Below are positions 14,516-16,751 of a stretch of 16,751 nucleotides of DNA, in pieces. The notes under the pieces were generated by a model. It did no database searches, had not been told where the DNA came from, and saw nothing but the letters and a program-made list of their open reading frames with translations. The DNA is taken from positions 1-16,751 of the forward strand of contig NZ_JAKJHX010000118.1 in the NCBI RefSeq assembly GCF_021648855.1. The letters run 5' to 3'. This DNA comes from Tychonema litorale BBK16 (GTDB lineage Bacteria > Cyanobacteriota > Cyanobacteriia > Cyanobacteriales > Microcoleaceae). Each line of letters starts with the position of its first letter. Position 1 is the first letter of the stretch. The translations under genes and the position numbers were made by a program.

Positions 14516-14534
14516 TGGCCGTTGTCAACCTAAA
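14483..14534. repeat. Second inverted repeat overlapping the terminator
   Basis: TTTAGGTTGGCAACGACC (14483-14500) pairs with GGCCGTTGTCAACCTAAA (14517-14534) at 16 of 18 positions. Its loop (14501-14516) holds almost the whole right arm of the 14451-14515 stem, so the two hairpins cannot form together. Confidence 0.6.
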
Positions 14535-14547
14535 TTCCTATCTGTAC

Positions 14548-14766
14548 TTAGTCGATCGAGATTGACTGAGGCCCATTACTCTTACCATTGCTGGTTTCAG
14601 TGGTGGGGGGGGTGTAGGAAGTTGAACCCGTTTGCTCATCGATCCAGCTTTTAACGGGGTCTTCCTGAAGGTTAAGGCGAAGCAGGCCAGACACAAATCC
14701 GCCCGTAAATGCGATCGGCTGTTCAAGCAATTCTTTGGCTACCGGGATGAGTTCGTCGAGGAACAT
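14548..14766 (-). CDS. Small conserved-looking cyanobacterial protein, unknown
   Basis: This is a 72-aa protein. The first ~47 residues (MFLDELIPVAKELLEQPIAF, then TGGFVSGLLRLNLQEDPVKSW) look like a folded amphipathic helix unit. The tail is low-complexity Thr/Ser/Pro/Asn. A strong AAGGAG lies 8 nt before the ATG. It is divergent from the egtC remnant (53-bp spacer). I do not know a function; a membrane-associated or assembly-factor role cannot be excluded. Confidence 0.7.
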   Translation of the reverse strand: MFLDELIPVAKELLEQPIAFTGGFVSGLLRLNLQEDPVKSWIDEQTGSTSYTPPTTETSNGKSNGPQSISID

Positions 14767-14819
14767 TCAAGATTCTCCTTATGCTACTGCCGTTATAGTT
14801 TAACTTTAACGCTAATTTT

Positions 14820-15070
14820 ATGTGTCGTTTGCTTGGCTATCTCGGCAGGCCGATTTTACCAAAAAACTGGGTCTAAAGCCCCTTCTTCAGTGGCCGGCTT
14901 TAATTCGAGTGTAAAGATTCCCAAGAATCCCCACGCCTTCAGGCCCGGGAGTGTCAATCGATTCTCTTCTGTACAAGCCCGAACATTCCTTAATTGTGCA
15001 GAGTTACCAACCGCGCGAAATGACTTCTGGGCTGCTGAATGCCGACGGTTTTGGCATTGGCTGGTATCAC
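14820..15070 (+). pseudogene. egtC: egtC remnant (glutamine amidotransferase of ergothioneine synthesis), interrupted and truncated
   Basis: The frame starts MCRLLGYLG with Cys2, the nucleophile of class II amidotransferases such as EgtC, but stops at TAA (14875-14877) inside an inserted element. Skipping 14860-14957 rejoins codons as RPILLDSLLYKPEHS with no frame change and continues VQSYQPREM, then LLNADGFGIGWYH, which is EgtC sequence. After WYH (15070) the match ends and EgtB-like sequence begins, so roughly the last three quarters of egtC are missing. EgtC removes the gamma-glutamyl group from the hercynyl sulfoxide conjugate. This copy cannot work. Confidence 0.88.
14860..14957 (+). mobile_element. 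98-bp IS200/IS605-type miniature element (PATE-like) in egtC
   Basis: The element lies directly after TTAC (14856-14859) and ends in TCAA (14954-14957), the target and right-end tetranucleotides known for IS608-type IS200/IS605 elements. It has a subterminal left hairpin (AAAGCC...GGCTTT, about 14875-14901) and an imperfect right hairpin (CCCCACGCC TTCA GGC..GGG). It has no coding capacity, so it would have moved with a TnpA supplied in trans. No target duplication is present, as expected for this family, and exact removal restores the egtC frame. Confidence 0.8.
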
Positions 15071-15282
15071 TCAAACCTGGCTGCTGATATTTTACCGAAA
15101 AAAGAACGGGTTTATTTACCTGCACTGGCAGAAGTTGAATTATATCTGGATGCGGTCAGAAAAAAGGTGCTGGATTATTTGGAAATAGCGCCGATCGCAC
15201 AACAAGAACGTCTGTGGCAATTTATTATTCAACATGAAAGTCAGCACTGTGAAACAGTTGCTTTTGTGTTGCAAATTCAGCA

Positions 15283-15346
15283 GGGGAAGGAAGAAGGAAT
15301 AAAGCTCTTCGACTTCGCTCAGGGTACGGGGAAGGAAGAAGGAATA
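15283..15346. repeat. 19-bp direct repeat flanking a dispersed repeat, inside egtB
   Basis: GGGGAAGGAAGAAGGAATA occurs at 15283-15301 and again at 15328-15346. Between them is AAGCTCTTCGACTTCGCTC followed by AGGGTAC, which resembles a common intergenic repeat of filamentous cyanobacteria. The block follows the DinB-domain part of egtB and has no counterpart in the protein family. Confidence 0.65.
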
Positions 15347-15349
15347 TTA

Positions 15350-15392
15350 ATGCCCAATTCCCAATTCCCAATTCCCAATTCCCGATGCCCAA
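15350..15392. repeat. Heptamer STRR array inside the egtB remnant
   Basis: Six 7-bp units (TGCCCAA, TTCCCAA three times, TTCCCGA, TGCCCAA) lie just before the codons for TIEIATGEF. They are the same class as the 9319-9437 array and shift the egtB reading frame. Confidence 0.8.
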
Positions 15393-15560
15393 TTCGACTA
15401 TTGAAATTGCTACGGGGGAATTTTATATGGGAAGCGATCGAGTTTTCGCAATTGGTACGATCCGGGCGTGCGACAAATTATCGCTGGTTTTCGCTGCGCT
15501 CAATGATTTTTGATAATTGGTAACTAAGTGGACTGAAATAAATGTAACCTAACAAAGAGC

Positions 15561-15593
15561 AGAAACCGGGTTTCTTTGATAAACCCGGTTTCT
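15561..15593. terminator. 13-bp-arm AAACCCGGTTTCT palindrome between egtB remnant and egtD
   Basis: AGAAACCGGGTTT (15561-15573) and AAACCCGGTTTCT (15581-15593) are perfect reverse complements with a 7-base loop. It shares its sequence with the hairpin at 14451-14515. It may block read-through from the dead egtCB region into egtD, leaving 15594-15642 to supply egtD with its own promoter. Confidence 0.55.
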
Positions 15594-15642
15594 AGATGAG
15601 CCCATACGTCCTGTATCCATTTGTGTATCTTCACATTATTGT

Positions 15643-16689
15643 ATGAAATCCTCAAGACTTTCTGGCACGACAAACTCAGCCTCAGCGAAGGAAAATCGGT
15701 TACACCTAGAGCGACTGGTAAATACTGTGGCGCCGACATCGGCAGAAATCAATGCTGGTAGCGATGTAGTCAGTGGGTTGACTCAAACCCCCAAATCCTT
15801 ACCTCCCAAGTATTTTTACGACGATCGCGGATCGAACCTGTTCGAGTTGATCTGTCAGTTGCCCGAATATTACGTGACACGCACTGAGACGGCGATTTTG
15901 GAAGAATGTGCGGGGGCGATCGCAAATCTGACTGGCCCCTGTGAAATCGTCGAACTAGGTAGCGGTAGTTCCACCAAAACGCGGATTCTCCTCGATGCTT
16001 ACAGTCAACGGGAATATCCCCTGCATTATTTGCCGATCGACATCAGTCCCACTATCCTAGAAAGCAGCGCCTTTCAACTTTTAACAGAGTATCCGTCACT
16101 CCAGATTCACGGACTTGTCAGCACCTATGAATTAGCTTTGGCAAAAATCGCCCCATCGCCATTGCCAAGCCGAATGATTTGTTTTTTAGGTAGCACCCTC
16201 GGCAATCTGAGTCCTCAAGAATGCGGTGTATTTTTCTCGCAAATTGTCGGTGCATTACAGCCCGGAGAGTATTTTTTGTTGGGCATTGATTTGGACAAAT
16301 CCAAGGATATTTTAGAGCCTGCCTATGACGACAATCAAGGGGTGACGGCTGCATTTAATTTGAATATGCTCAGGCATTTGAATCGGAAGTATGAAGGAAA
16401 TTTTGACTTGACGCAGTTCGAGCATTTGGCATTTTATAATCAAGCAGAATGTCAAATTGAAATGCACTTGAAAAGCCAAAAAGCACAAACGGTAAACTTG
16501 CGTAGTCTCGATCTAACGGTTGAATTTGCAGCAGGAGAAACGATTAGAAGTGAAATTTCTCGCAAGTTTAAGCTTAATGATGTGCAGGAAGAACTAACGA
16601 GTCGTGGTTTAAAGCCTGTACAAGTTTGGACTGATCCAAATCAATGGTTTGGGTTGATACTTTGTCAGATGTCGGCCAGAGCCTGGTAA
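15643..16689 (+). CDS. egtD: L-histidine N-alpha-methyltransferase EgtD
   Basis: This 348-aa enzyme should trimethylate histidine with SAM to hercynine, the first ergothioneine step. After a variable ~50-residue leader it shows SLPPKYFYDDRGSNLFE (52-68) and LPEYYVTRTE (73-82). The SAM loop is ELGSGSSTKTR (104-114), then YLPIDIS (129-135) and FLGSTLGNLSP (181-191, with Asn188). In the C-terminal histidine-binding lobe are Tyr228 in EPAYDD and RSEISRKF (302-309), where Glu304 and Ser306 correspond to the known histidine-binding Glu/Ser pair. All key residues are present, so the gene looks functional although the egtC and egtB sequences just upstream are broken. No Shine-Dalgarno is seen at the ATG. 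Confidence 0.94.
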   Translation: MKSSRLSGTTNSASAKENRLHLERLVNTVAPTSAEINAGSDVVSGLTQTPKSLPPKYFYDDRGSNLFELICQLPEYYVTRTETAILEECAGAIANLTGPCEIVELGSGSSTKTRILLDAYSQREYPLHYLPIDISPTILESSAFQLLTEYPSLQIHGLVSTYELALAKIAPSPLPSRMICFLGSTLGNLSPQECGVFFSQIVGALQPGEYFLLGIDLDKSKDILEPAYDDNQGVTAAFNLNMLRHLNRKYEGNFDLTQFEHLAFYNQAECQIEMHLKSQKAQTVNLRSLDLTVEFAAGETIRSEISRKFKLNDVQEELTSRGLKPVQVWTDPNQWFGLILCQMSARAW

Positions 16690-16697
16690 CGAGTAAA

Positions 16698-16751
16698 GGG
16701 CAATTCACAGTAGGGGCAATTCACAGTAGGGGCAATTCACAGTAGGGGCAA
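16698..16751. repeat. 16-bp tandem repeat running off the window
   Basis: GGGCAATTCACAGTAG is repeated three times exactly, with a fourth copy cut by the window end. It begins 8 bp after the egtD stop codon. The full array length cannot be seen. Confidence 0.9.

Larger units (their letters stand above)
15104..15506 (+). pseudogene. egtB: egtB remnant (ergothioneine sulfoxide synthase), fused, interrupted and internally deleted
   Basis: Three pieces are in three frames. 15104-15280 (fused in frame to egtC) reads ERVYLPALAEVELYLDAV, then the DinB-type iron site HESQHCE (15233-15253) and TVAFVLQIQ. After repeats, 15397-15441 reads TIEIATGEFYMGSDR, the start of the FGE-sulfatase domain. 15435-15506 reads RSSFRNWYDPGVRQIIAGFR then CAQ and TGA, the EgtB C-terminus. 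The middle of the FGE domain, several hundred bases, is gone. EgtB joins gamma-glutamylcysteine or cysteine to hercynine using Fe(II) and O2. This copy is dead. Confidence 0.87.

Noticed and set aside
14632..15087. Plus-strand 151-codon open frame
   Set aside because: It is antisense to the small minus-strand gene and out of frame with egtC; composition gives no protein-like pattern.
14951..15523. A 190-aa protein starting at GTG 14951
   Set aside because: It is the egtC/egtB chimera read from inside the inserted element, with repeats translated in its tail; no single functional protein would have this make-up.

Overview
The window looks like chromosome of a filamentous, probably non-heterocystous cyanobacterium (Oscillatoriales; Microcoleus/Oscillatoria-like). 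The evidence is frequent HIP1 octamers (GCGATCGC, for example at 8537-8544, 9062, 10955, 12278 and 15918) and many CGATCG cores, short tandem heptamer repeats (ATGCCCA/ATGCCCG, TTCCCAA), the AAACCCGGTTTCT palindrome family and GTAGGGACACGGCA palindromes, together with cyanobacterial-type small proteins. The genus is inferred from repeat style and not proven. I see no rRNA, tRNA or CRISPR array.

Layout. (1) 1-4155 is housekeeping: a class A penicillin-binding protein on the minus strand, divergent from tyrS and then pyrF. (2) 4268-6965 is an AT-rich accessory island bounded by palindromic repeats. It holds a small membrane protein; a DUF5615 (PIN-like) gene translationally coupled to a DUF433 gene, a known type of toxin-antitoxin pair; a divergent Phd/YefM-like antitoxin whose PIN toxin survives only as a 13-codon stub; a strong consensus promoter buried in a 13-bp inverted repeat that could control both directions; and a papain-fold toxin overlapping a two-repeat protein that is probably its immunity partner. 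(3) 7080-9977 holds a family 4 uracil-DNA glycosylase, a phosphoribosyltransferase, a small membrane protein, a VOC/glyoxalase-fold protein, a heptamer array and a membrane-anchored TPR protein. (4) 9985-14766 holds an unknown small protein, a PHP phosphoesterase, a CsbD-like stress protein, a large protein with six ChW-like repeats, two tandem paralogous small proteins and a small conserved-looking protein, separated by terminator-like palindromes. (5) 14820-16689 is a decayed ergothioneine locus: egtC and egtB remnants followed by an apparently intact egtD.

The most informative part is the egt locus. A 98-bp element with IS200/IS605-type ends sits in egtC between TTAC and TCAA; removing it restores the reading frame exactly. 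Downstream, egtC is fused to an egtB N-terminal domain. The egtB body is then interrupted by repeats and collapsed by a deletion that joins the start of its FGE-sulfatase domain to its last ~23 codons at a CGATCG sequence, the core of HIP1. EgtD alone would make hercynine, so ergothioneine synthesis is either lost or completed by genes elsewhere.

The best candidate for an unfamiliar system is the free-standing papain-fold toxin (Cys33/His86/Asp97 visible) with its overlapping two-domain partner at 5720-6965.
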